From Nitrospira_D sp019636945 (GTDB lineage Bacteria > Nitrospirota > Nitrospiria > Nitrospirales > Nitrospiraceae), in contig NZ_JBLFBO010000008.1 of the NCBI RefSeq assembly GCF_047338595.1, positions 1 through 64,000 on the forward strand: DNA of 64,000 nt. The letters are read 5' to 3'. Made by a program: the position numbers and the translations under genes. The notes below the pieces were generated by a model, which saw only the letters and a program-made list of their open reading frames with translations, ran no database searches and was not told where the DNA came from. The number at the start of each line of letters is the position of its first letter. Position 1 is the first letter of the stretch. This document shows positions 24,588 through 33,400 of this stretch, one piece after another.

Positions 24588-27500
24588 ATGTCGAAGAAGA
24601 TGGAACAGTCGATCCCGGATCGGAATCGGCCGCTCCCGAGCAAACTCACGCCGCCCAGGTTGCCGAAGATCGTGCCTCGTGCACGGTTGTTTCGCGAACT
24701 GGATCGCGCCCGCACCAGACCCATCATCTGGATCGCTGCACCACCGGGCGCAGGCAAGACGACGCTGGTGGCGAGTTATCTGCACGCACGTCGCCTCCGA
24801 CCCCTCTGGTATACGGTGGACGAGCGAGATGGCGATCTGGCGACGTTTTTTCACTATCTCAGCCTCGCCGCGCGTCCGCTTGCGCCGCGGAAGAGTCCAC
24901 TGCTGCCCCATCTGACGCCGGAATATTTGCAGGGTGTGTCGGTGTTCACGCGCAACGTCTTCGAGGCGCTTGACGCGCAATTGCCGAGATCCATCGCGCT
25001 GGTGTTGGATAATTACCAGACGATTCCAGCCGGCAGTCCTGTCCATGAGATGGTGGCGCTGGGGCTCAGCCACCTGGCTATGGAACGTCCCGTGCTGATC
25101 ATCAGCCGTGAAGAGCCGCCACCGGCATGGGCTTCCCTATTGGCGTCGCGTCGCATGACGATGATGGATAGCGGCATATTGCGCCTCACCTCGGCGGAAA
25201 GCTGCGCGCTCATCGCCTTGTACCGGTCTCGCCGACGCGACGCCTCTGCCGAGAGGGCACTGACCAAAGCTGCGGCCACCCTCGATGGGTGGATGGCCGG
25301 GTTGGTCTTGCTCTTGGAAGAGGCCACTGGATCCAGCGCCACAGTGGCGAGCCAGGAACCATCTCGCCAGGCGCTATTCAACTATCTTGGGGCCGAAGTC
25401 TTTGCGCGCATGGATGTACGTACGCAAGACGTGCTGCTCTCGACGGCCTACTGCCCAGTCGTCACGGGAGTCATGGCCACGGAATTGTCGGGGCATCGTG
25501 ACGCTGAATCCTACTTGGAGACACTCTATCGGCGGCGCTACTTTGTCGAGCGGCATGATGGAACTCCGGTGTCCTATACCTATCACCCCTTGCTTCAGGA
25601 GTTTCTCCAGCATCGGCTCCAACAGGACTGGTCGACGGAGGGCCTGCTCACCCTGCGCACCAAGACCGCCCATCTCCTCTCTACGGCTGGTCAGGTCGAA
25701 GCTGCAGTCGACCTGTCTATAGATGCGCAAGACCACGAGGCTGTGGCCCACGCCATCATCTCCCATGCGCCGAGCTTCTTGCGTCAAGGCCGCTTTGCAG
25801 TCATCCAGCAGTGGCTCCAGACGCTCCCACCGGAGCGATGCGCAAGCGATCCGTGGCTCTTGTATTGGTCGGCCTGTTCCACTCCACCGGCCAATGCGGC
25901 CATGCTTGAACAGATCCATGCACAACACGAGCAGGCCTATCGCCAGTTTGAAACCCGCGGCGAGTTGGTGGGGCAGGTCTTGGCCTGGGTCGGAGTTGTC
26001 AAGGCCATTATCTATTCTTGGGACCGGTTTGGCCGAGTCGATTCATGGATGGAAATTGGTGAGAGGTGGCTGAAGAATATGCCCGCCGACCTACCCGCTC
26101 CCGTTCGGTTCGAATTTATCTCTGCCCTTCTGGCGGTCTTCGCATGGCCGCACTTCGGTTCCCCCTTGGTTCCGCTTGTGCGAGAGGAACTGGACCGGCT
26201 GCTCCCTTCCATCGATGATCCAGTCGTATTGGCCGCAGCGTATGTCCCTGGGACAGTCATCGACTTATGTGGAGGGACAAACCATCACGCCAAGAACTAC
26301 TTTTCCACCAGGATACGCAACCGACTTGGAGAGAATCTCCCTCCACTGGCTCGGCTCATGCGCGATCATGCGGAAGGCCACACTCTTTGGCACAGAGGTG
26401 ATATGGAGCGGGCCCTGGCTTCGGCCGATCCCATCATTGAACTGTGTCATGGACAGGGGATCTACTTCCTGATTGGTTGGGTGGCGGGAGTAGCTGCCTA
26501 CCCACGTCTTATGCTGAACCGGCCACAGGATGTTTTACGATATCTCGCCATGGTGCGCCCGCACTACGACCACCTTGCTCCATTTCAACAAGGCTATCTA
26601 CACTTTCTCACAGCGTGGCAGGCCTATCTGGTCGAGGACTTCCGGTCCGCCTTGCGTGAGTGCAAGCAAGCTGACACATTGAATAGTGGCGTTCAATGTC
26701 CCCTCGGTGAAGCGGAGATACGGGTTGGATGGGCTATGACCTACCATGCGCTGGGGAACGACGACGAAGCACATCGATTGTTAGCCAGCCTGGAAGCACA
26801 GGTGCAGGTCTCAAGTAACTATCTGTTGGGACGTTGCTTGTGGCTCCTGGCAAAGGCACGTCTCCATCTTGATGCGGGGCAGGAATCGGATGGGCTCCCG
26901 GCCTTACGCGAAGGACTCGCATTGGCTGCCGAGACGGGGCAGCATTATCTTCCGTGGGGACGACCGGATGAGACCGCTCGACTCTTGGTGCGGGCGCTGG
27001 AGGAGCAAATTGAACCGGCCTTTGTCCGTCTACTCATCAGGAATTTACAGATCAAGCCGGTCGGGATCGCGTGGTACTCCACGGCCTGGCCCTGGGCGAT
27101 CAAAGTGTACACGTTGGGGAAATTCGAGATACTCGTGAATGACCGGCCGCTTCAGTTTACGCGCAAGGTCCCACGCAAGACATTGGGGTTGTTGCAAGCG
27201 ATCATCGCCCATGGGGGGCAGCAGGTGCCGGCTGAGACGCTCTGCGATCGCTTGTGGCCGGAATCCGATGGCGACCAGGCCTATCAGGCGCTCACAACGG
27301 AGCTGAATCGACTGCGTGTCCTCCTGAAACACAAGGAGGCTGTGACGCTACAGGAAAATCGCCTTTCGTTGAACCAGACGCTGTGTTGGGTCGATGCGCT
27401 CTCGTTCGAGCAGCTGGCGAAAGAATCGTTGCTCCTCATGGAACAGGGGAAACAGGAGCAGAGCGAGCACCTCGTGAAACAGGCGCGATCTCTCTATACC

Positions 27501-27626
27501 GGTGAATTTCTTCCTACGCCCGATCATCTCCCCTGGCTGCATCCCACTCGCGACCGACTCGCGCGAACCGCAAGCCGATTGGGAATTGGGCACTCGGTGT
27601 CTGACTCTCTTGTCACCGAGCGCTAG
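24588..27626 (+). CDS. LAL/MalT-like ATPase regulator with OmpR-BTAD output domain
   Basis: A 1012-residue transcription regulator. A STAND-type NTPase forms the N-terminal part, with Walker A APPGAGKTTL near residue 50 and a SIALVLDNYQTI Walker B-like strand. A long helical, TPR-like sensor region follows (about 400-830). From about residue 838 a winged helix of OmpR/SARP type begins (VYTLGKFEILVNDRPLQFTRK, LCDRLWPESDGDQAYQALTTELNRLR), continuing into a short BTAD-like segment. This replaces the LuxR helix-turn-helix usual in MalT. Such proteins bind direct repeats spaced about 11 bp, and such repeats occur just downstream at 27743-27782. ATG 24588 follows GGGGGAA. The likely target is the peptide gene at 27850. 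Confidence 0.85.
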   Translation: MSKKMEQSIPDRNRPLPSKLTPPRLPKIVPRARLFRELDRARTRPIIWIAAPPGAGKTTLVASYLHARRLRPLWYTVDERDGDLATFFHYLSLAARPLAPRKSPLLPHLTPEYLQGVSVFTRNVFEALDAQLPRSIALVLDNYQTIPAGSPVHEMVALGLSHLAMERPVLIISREEPPPAWASLLASRRMTMMDSGILRLTSAESCALIALYRSRRRDASAERALTKAAATLDGWMAGLVLLLEEATGSSATVASQEPSRQALFNYLGAEVFARMDVRTQDVLLSTAYCPVVTGVMATELSGHRDAESYLETLYRRRYFVERHDGTPVSYTYHPLLQEFLQHRLQQDWSTEGLLTLRTKTAHLLSTAGQVEAAVDLSIDAQDHEAVAHAIISHAPSFLRQGRFAVIQQWLQTLPPERCASDPWLLYWSACSTPPANAAMLEQIHAQHEQAYRQFETRGELVGQVLAWVGVVKAIIYSWDRFGRVDSWMEIGERWLKNMPADLPAPVRFEFISALLAVFAWPHFGSPLVPLVREELDRLLPSIDDPVVLAAAYVPGTVIDLCGGTNHHAKNYFSTRIRNRLGENLPPLARLMRDHAEGHTLWHRGDMERALASADPIIELCHGQGIYFLIGWVAGVAAYPRLMLNRPQDVLRYLAMVRPHYDHLAPFQQGYLHFLTAWQAYLVEDFRSALRECKQADTLNSGVQCPLGEAEIRVGWAMTYHALGNDDEAHRLLASLEAQVQVSSNYLLGRCLWLLAKARLHLDAGQESDGLPALREGLALAAETGQHYLPWGRPDETARLLVRALEEQIEPAFVRLLIRNLQIKPVGIAWYSTAWPWAIKVYTLGKFEILVNDRPLQFTRKVPRKTLGLLQAIIAHGGQQVPAETLCDRLWPESDGDQAYQALTTELNRLRVLLKHKEAVTLQENRLSLNQTLCWVDALSFEQLAKESLLLMEQGKQEQSEHLVKQARSLYTGEFLPTPDHLPWLHPTRDRLARTASRLGIGHSVSDSLVTER

Positions 27627-27742
27627 CCTTCAGAAGCTCTCGACCTGGTGCCGACCGTCATCTCACGCGCCGCATAAGCTCCATAAGTGGTCGATCGCTC
27701 TTCGGCCCAGTCTTCCTAAGTATTTCTTCAGTATAGCCGGTG

Positions 27743-27782
27743 GTTACGAATCTGTGATCAATCCGTGATCGGTCCCGTGATG
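27743..27782 (+). promoter_or_regulatory. Four direct repeats with 11-bp period (candidate SARP-type operator)
   Basis: GTTACG (27743), GTGATC (27754), GTGATC (27765) and GTGATG (27777) recur at spacings of 11, 11 and 12 bases, about 70-105 bases upstream of the peptide start at 27850. OmpR/SARP-type winged helices bind arrays of exactly this geometry, and the preceding gene encodes such a domain. Function is inferred. Confidence 0.6.
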
Positions 27783-27849
27783 GAATATACGGATGGAGAA
27801 GAGCGAAGGCGCTCACATCAAAAACATCACACACATGAGAGGTAGGAAG

Positions 27850-28083
27850 ATGACAAAGATGCTAACGGCAGTGGTGATCGCTGGTTGTGCCACGGTGTTC
27901 TTCGCGGCATTGCCTGCCGACGCACGGATTGCGCATAACGGCTTGGCGCCTATGCCGGTGAATGAACGGATTGCTCATAATGGCCTGGCCCCTATGCCTG
28001 TGAATGAACGAATCGCCGTGAACGGCCTACGGGCAACTGGACTGGACCTCTCCCGTATTAGCCAGAAGGCGTTAAGCAAATAA
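27850..28083 (+). CDS. Secreted small protein with 14-residue tandem repeat
   Basis: A 77-residue protein. MTKMLTAVVIAGCATVFFAALPADA is a typical signal peptide, predicted to be cut after Ala25. The mature part begins with two exact copies of RIAHNGLAPMPVNE and a third degenerate copy (RIAVNGLRATGLD), then a short basic helix-like end (LSRISQKALSK). I know no family for it. ATG 27850 is chosen because AGGTAGGAAG precedes it; an ATG five codons earlier is possible. It lies between the large regulator and another secreted protein and has candidate operator repeats upstream, so inducible secretion is likely. Function is unknown. Confidence 0.72.
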   Translation: MTKMLTAVVIAGCATVFFAALPADARIAHNGLAPMPVNERIAHNGLAPMPVNERIAVNGLRATGLDLSRISQKALSK

Positions 28084-28100
28084 CAGATCGTCTGGCTCTC

Positions 28101-28125
28101 GAGGGGCGGAACGCATCCGCCCCTC
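28101..28125 (+). terminator. GC-rich hairpin after the repeat peptide
   Basis: GAGGGGCGGA, loop ACGCA, TCCGCCCCTC: a perfect 10-bp stem 17 bases after the stop, followed by CCATTCTT. The tail is only moderately T-rich and the next gene starts 14 bases on, so partial termination is the likeliest effect. Confidence 0.6.
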
Positions 28126-28139
28126 CCATTCTTCACCCT

Positions 28140-28850
28140 ATGTGGACGGTCCTGATCATCCCCATCTTCACCGGCCTGTTTTCAGGCCTTGTAGCGGCAG
28201 AACCACCGATGCGTGAGCCGCCCCTGCCATCCCAGGCTGCTACCTCCCAGCCGCGTCAAGAAGTCGAACTAGCTGATCCGATGCTTGCGGCAACGGAGAC
28301 CGCACGGCATCAACTGAAATATCTCGTCAATTGTGCCTTGCCAGATTCGGTGGTGCTCTTCTCCGTCCAGGGCCATGAGCGCTTCACGTTTCCCGGACAC
28401 CTCGGGCTGGCGCCGGAATGGCTGAAGGCGCCCTTGACTCCTCTGCAAGAACGGTGGGTCTCAGCCTGTATGTTGGCGCTGACCAATTATGCCGGCAAAC
28501 ATGTGCAGGTCTCGATGCATGCGAAATCTGGAGCCACGCCGTTTCTTGCACAGACGAACGAAGAAACCAGGGCCTATTCGCTTGCTGAGGGAGGGTTCTT
28601 CGGCAACCTCTTCAGCCCTCATCCGGTAGGCTACGTGTGTTCCGGGGCGCGAACGAAGGTCGAAGCGCAGGATCCGGTCTTCCATGACCGTCTCTGCACC
28701 AAGGCGAGCGGCGAAATCACGTCGGATGGGAAACCTCTCACCGTCTGTCAGTTCATCCTCACAGGTCCCTGTTCCGATCCAGCCAGTTTCACTGTCAACG
28801 GCCACACCTATGAGGAAGTCATCTTTGTCTCGTTAAAACCGACCAAGTGA
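28140..28850 (+). CDS. Secreted Cys-containing hypothetical protein
   Basis: A 236-residue exported protein with signal peptide MWTVLIIPIFTGLFSGLVAA. The mature part starts with a Pro-rich linker, then a globular domain with a CALPDSVVLF segment, a central SPHPVGYVCSGAR, and FHDRLCTKASG..TVCQFILTGPC near the end. At least six Cys suggest disulfides in the periplasm or outside. I do not recognise the family. It follows the repeat peptide and is probably co-regulated with it by the LAL protein, though the hairpin at 28101 may lower its expression. The ribosome-binding site is weak. Confidence 0.65.
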   Translation: MWTVLIIPIFTGLFSGLVAAEPPMREPPLPSQAATSQPRQEVELADPMLAATETARHQLKYLVNCALPDSVVLFSVQGHERFTFPGHLGLAPEWLKAPLTPLQERWVSACMLALTNYAGKHVQVSMHAKSGATPFLAQTNEETRAYSLAEGGFFGNLFSPHPVGYVCSGARTKVEAQDPVFHDRLCTKASGEITSDGKPLTVCQFILTGPCSDPASFTVNGHTYEEVIFVSLKPTK

Positions 28851-28944
28851 GGAAAGCTGAAACGCGGAACGACCAGGAGGTGTGACTTTGGAAGAGCTCA
28901 GGGCTGGAACTTATCTTGTTCAGAGTTAAAGCCGATTGGAGTCT

Positions 28945-28990
28945 CAATGTATCGGTTGTCAAAGCGGATGGGTTCATTGGCCGGTGGTGC
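28945..28990 (+). repeat. Dispersed 46-bp repeat, copy A
   Basis: Shares AAAGCGGAT.GGTTC.TT.GCC with copies at 30094 and 40217, gap-free over 46 bases. It lies about 115 bases upstream of the PEP-CTERM gene. Confidence 0.55.
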
Positions 28991-29104
28991 GAGGTTGAGC
29001 GTCGGCAGTCCTCTGTGCAAGAGCTTTCTTGGGCAAGTAGCTAAGCTGGTTATTTATTTGAGAAATGACATTGTTTCAGTGTGAGATGCAAGAAAGGAGA
29101 CGTC

Positions 29105-29830
29105 ATGCAGAGTCAAAATGCACATGTTTATTGGATGAAATCTATGGGGGTGGCATCGATCATATTCATGAGCCTGGGAATCAGCAGTCTGGCACAGGCT
29201 ATTCCGGTGACCTTCCAATTCACCGGTACGGTCGCAGCGTCTGTGAACCCCATATTGAATCCCCCAATTCTTCCCAATACTCCGATCTCGGGAAGCTACA
29301 CATTTGAGTCCACAGCGCCGGACCTCCTCGCGGGTTCTCCCCTCATTGCACGTTATGCCCTCGGCGCCTTTTCACTCGATGTGCTTGGCCGACACTATAC
29401 GAACAGCTCGTCGGGGATCCAGGTAATCCATGTACAACCTGGAGTGCCCATTGCGACAGGAACAACGGATGATCAGTATAGCGTCCTTCTCCTCGCGAAT
29501 ACTTTTCTTAACCCAACGGTACTCGGACCTTCAATCAACAACCTAGCGCCGCAAGGCTTTCAACTCAATATCTTCGGACAAGATTTGTTCACAAGTGATG
29601 CCCTTCCTCTGGTGCCACCTTCCCTCGGGAGCATCGCTCCAGCCCGGCGAACCTTTAACATGACTTTTCAAGCAGGTGGTTTTACTGGTGAGCTCACCTC
29701 TCTCACGGTGGCCTCCGTGCCGGAGCCTGATACGTTGTTATTATTTGGGTTCGGTCTGATTGGACTCGCCGGTCTTAGAATCCTCCGGCGCTGGTCTCCG
29801 GCTCACAATTGCGGTGGGGATGTTGTCTAA
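29105..29830 (+). CDS. PEP-CTERM sorting-domain protein
   Basis: A 241-residue exported protein. An N-terminal signal peptide ends near SSLAQA, and the C-terminus carries the exosortase signal: VPEPDTLLLF, a hydrophobic helix, then RILRRW. Exosortase is expected to process it and attach or release it at the cell surface, often with exopolysaccharide. The body is beta-rich (GSYTFESTAPD, FQLNIFGQDLF) and resembles other PEP-CTERM proteins of unknown binding role. ATG 29105 follows AAAGGAG. No exosortase gene is in the window. Copy A of the 46-bp repeat lies upstream. Confidence 0.88.
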   Translation: MQSQNAHVYWMKSMGVASIIFMSLGISSLAQAIPVTFQFTGTVAASVNPILNPPILPNTPISGSYTFESTAPDLLAGSPLIARYALGAFSLDVLGRHYTNSSSGIQVIHVQPGVPIATGTTDDQYSVLLLANTFLNPTVLGPSINNLAPQGFQLNIFGQDLFTSDALPLVPPSLGSIAPARRTFNMTFQAGGFTGELTSLTVASVPEPDTLLLFGFGLIGLAGLRILRRWSPAHNCGGDVV

Positions 29831-30093
29831 CACCTCGACTGGCTAATTGCTTAGCATCGGCTGGCCCGATATGGCCCAGACTTGCTGTGTGTATCCTCCG
29901 CCCTCTGAGGGCTGGCCTTGCCTCATGCATGCCATGTAGTGCATTGTTCCCGGCCAACTCCGGCAGCCACGGAGAATTGTGCTTAGCAGGCGTGGCGCTA
30001 TGAATACGATTCGTCCCAGAGATTGTTCACAAACTCGTGGTTGTGTTCAGGGTCGGATCTTCTATCGTTCAGACGGAAAACGGGTTCGATCCT

Positions 30094-30139
30094 CGATCTA
30101 TTGGTTGACAGAGTGGATTGGTTGATTTGCCTGCGGCGC
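30094..30139 (+). repeat. Dispersed 46-bp repeat, copy B
   Basis: Aligned without gaps to copies A and C; reads CGATCTATTGGTTGACAGAG then TGGATTGGTTGATTTGCC. About 70-75% identical to the others by eye. Confidence 0.55.
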
Positions 30140-30186
30140 ACAGTTGAGCGGCGATGTCGAGTGTTAGGACGCGGCTGATGTGTCGG

Positions 30187-30245
30187 GTATCTGCTGGGCG
30201 GATCATCGTGTATCTGAACAGATACGTACAAGTAGAATTAGATAC
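30187..30245 (+). promoter_or_regulatory. GTATCT/AGATAC half-site cluster (candidate activator sites)
   Basis: GTATCT at 30187 and 30210, and AGATAC at 30220 and 30240. The middle pair forms a perfect palindrome GTATCT-GAAC-AGATAC. It lies about 90-145 bases upstream of a sigma-54-like promoter, the usual place for enhancer-binding-protein sites. A related array occurs at 63443. Confidence 0.5.
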
Positions 30246-30331
30246 AGGTGCCCCTGTAAGATGCAGGGCCATGTAGAACTACGCATGGCCAGAATGGACT
30301 ACAAAGTGAACAGGCACACACTCTTTTTGTT

Positions 30332-30348
30332 CGGCACGTGCCTTGCTT
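30332..30348 (+). promoter_or_regulatory. Sigma-54-type -24/-12 promoter
   Basis: CGGCACGTGCCTTGCTT carries GG-N10-GC with the TTGCT of the -12 element. Only the T before the -24 GG is missing from the consensus TGGCAC-N5-TTGC. It would start a transcript about 130 bases ahead of the gene at 30490. Confidence 0.6.
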
Positions 30349-30489
30349 TGCTGGCGAGTGGTCTACTGTTCCGAACAGTGCTAGTCATGCGGTGGAGGTG
30401 GTTAAGACCAATCGCGGTGGGGTAATGGAGGGTGCCGTACATCCGTAACTTATGCACATGCACGTGACTCTTGCTAGAAGGAGCTGAAG

Positions 30490-33400
30490 ATGAGTTGGAC
30501 AGGTCAGGAGTGGGGTCCCGAGGAGCTCCGTTTCGTCGCGGATCTGACCGGCGATGGCCGGGCGGACATCGTGGGCTTTGGCCGCAATGGGGTATGGGTT
30601 GCGGTGAATAAGGGCGGGAGTACGTTCAGTCAGCCGCGCATGGTCCTGACAAGTTTCAATTCCCAGGGATGGCACCCGGAACAGCACCTGAGGTTTGTGG
30701 TGGACCTGACCGGTGATGGCAAGGCCGACATTATCGGCTTCGGGGATAATGACGTGGGGATTGCGTTAAGCAATGGTGACGGGAGCTTTGCCCAGGATAA
30801 GTCCGTGCTTACGGAGTTCATCGTCAACAAAGGCTGGCGCGTCGATCAGCATCCGCGATTCGTCGTGGATCTAACCGGCGATGGCAAGGCGGACATCGTG
30901 GGGTTTGGCAACGACGGGGTCTGGACGGCACTTGGCAATGGCGATGGGACCTTTCAAGCACCGAAACTAGTGCTGGAGGGGTTCGGGGGCAACCGGGGGT
31001 GGCGGGTGGATCAGCATCCACGCTTCGTCGTGGATCTAACCGGCGATGGCAAGGCGGACATCGTGGGGTTTGGCAACGATGGAGTCTGGACTGCCTTGAG
31101 CAACGGCGATGGGACCTTTCAAGCCCCAAAGCTGGTGTTGGAGGGGTTCCACGTCAACCAGGGCTGGTGGGTGGATCAGCATCCGCGATTCGTCGTGGAT
31201 CTAACCGGCGATGGCAAGGCGGACATCGTGGGGTTTGGCAACGACGGGGTCTGGACGGCACTTGGCAATGGCGATGGGACCTTTCAAACACCGAAACTGG
31301 TGCTGGAGGGGTTCCACGTCAACCAGGGGTGGCGGGTGGATCAGCATCCGCGGTTCGTGGTCGACCTGACCGGCGATGGCAAGGCCGACATCGTGGGGTT
31401 CGGAGACAATGGGGTCTGGACCGCAGTGAGCAATGGCGACGGGACTTTCGGGGAGCCAAAGTTCTTCGAAGGGTTTGGGGTCAACCAGGGCTGGCGGGTG
31501 GATCAGCATCCGCGCTTCGTCGTGGACCTGACCGGCAATGGCAAGGCGGACATCATCGGCTTTGGCACCGACGGGGTATGGGCCGCCTTGAGCAATGGAG
31601 ATGGAACCTTTCAAGCTGCGCAATTCGTGCGCGACGATGTTGTCCCCCCTCCTGCTAGCAGAAGGAAAGTACTGCCATGGAATGTTTTACAGCGTAAGTT
31701 TGACCTCTTCTTCAATGAGCGTGCTCGTCCCATGTTTCAACTACGCCTGGATAATCCCGGCGAGACATTTGGACAGACGGTGCTCACCGTGGCCCAGGAA
31801 GACGCGACGGTCCCCATCGACCATCCGCAGCGATACGATCACGAGCACCCGCGGTATCGACAGGAGCTTGCGGATGCGGATAATGATTTCCATATGTTAA
31901 ACAGCGACAAATTGACGCTCACTCTTGATCCTGGGCCACCAATGGGAGTGAGGCTTGGCATTCGTTTTGAAGCCGATAGTCCCATCGAATTAAGGCACAA
32001 AATTCTTGGTGTGCCTTTTGACGTTGATATTAAGGGACTTAACATCCAGATAAAATTTGAATTCGGTAGCCAACAAGGCCTTATTGACCTCGTCGGGTTC
32101 ATAGGAGACATCAACCAGGCCGTGGATTCAGCCACCGTGACGATATTGCACAGTAGACCGGGGTTCATTGACGTACACCTTGAAGCACCCTTTAGAGGGG
32201 AAGTAATTAAACAAGTATTTGGGGGTCCAAATGCTAGGCCAGTAGTGAACCAACAGGCAATCGAACAGGCAGCACAAATAGCGCTTGAAAAAACATTGAT
32301 CAGTCGATTCATTATACCTAATGCCGATGTTGATAGCGTACTTCCCGACGGGATGACTGCGGGCGAGCTTGAAGCGAACTTCCGCGATAAAATATGGGAT
32401 GCGTTGCAGTCATCAGAAAACCGTGATCGGCTGAATAAAATGGTCACGCGCTGGCTTGTTGGTGGAGATTTTACGGTCGTCGGCACGGCGAGCGATGCCC
32501 AATCACTCACCATCGACTACATCATTCCGGCCGGGCAACTCGAACCGTTCCCAGAAGTTACTCAGCCACCAATGGAGCCAGGGCCGCTGGCCAATATCGA
32601 TCACATTGTCGTGTTGATGATGGAGAATCGCTCCTTCGATCACATGCTCGGGTATCTCAGCAAACATGGGGGTCGATCCGACGTCGATGGATTACGCGGC
32701 GGTGAGACAAATCGCTACAAGGGGCAAGACTATCGGTCACTCTTACTACCTGACACGACCTTCCTCGAAAGTCCTGACCACAGTCACAAGGGCGTCGTGA
32801 ACCAGATCGCTGGAGGCACATGCGATGGCTTCGTCGCCTCATTCGCCGACTTACTGGCCGAACATCATCCAAACGCGACTGTGGATCCGGGAAGAATTAT
32901 GGGATATCACAACGCGGCGAATGTGCCAGTGTACGATGCATTAGCTCGCGAGTTTCTCATTTGCCATCGCTGGTTTTCCGCCCATCCGGGACCGACATTC
33001 TGCAACCGGTTCTATACCTTGACTGGTCGGCTAAACCGAGATTCCTTTGGGAACTTTGAATTTGATAATTTCACAGGTGACGACTTCAAGCCGGTGGCTA
33101 CGCGCACGATTCTCGACCATCTTACGGAAGGTGGAGTGGACTGGCGGTACTATGAACACCGCTACTGCTTCCTACGCTTGTTTTCTCAGTACACCACTGA
33201 CGATCATTTTATCGTGGATGCAGATGATCCCGTGAAGGGCTTTTTCGCCTGTGCGCAGGCAGGAACCCTGCCAGCTGTGTCGTTCATCGACCCTAACTTT
33301 ATCGATGAACCAGATGGACAAGATAACGACGACGGAGCGCCTGCAGATATTACCGCCGGTCAGAACCTGATCGGTCGCATAGTGAATGCCGTCATGCGGG

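Larger units (their letters stand above)
29831..30489. other. Regulatory-looking intergenic region upstream of the FG-GAP/phospholipase gene
   Basis: About 660 bases without a firm gene. It contains, in order, copy B of the 46-bp repeat (30094-30139), GTATCT/AGATAC half-sites (30187-30245), a sigma-54-like promoter (30332-30348) and the AAGGAG site of the next gene. A short open frame near 30262-30425 spans the promoter and is probably not translated. Confidence 0.5.

Noticed and set aside
28940..29104. Sigma-54 promoter for the PEP-CTERM gene
   Set aside because: The best candidate (GGCAGTCC..GTGC near 29000) has 11 rather than 10 bases between GG and GC.
30078..30100. GGTTCGATCC resembling a tRNA T-arm
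   Set aside because: No acceptor, D or anticodon stems of a tRNA fit around it.
30832..31640. Regular DNA repeats resembling a CRISPR array
   Set aside because: The units are 165 bp, coding and in frame, and encode FG-GAP propeller blades; there are no unique spacers.
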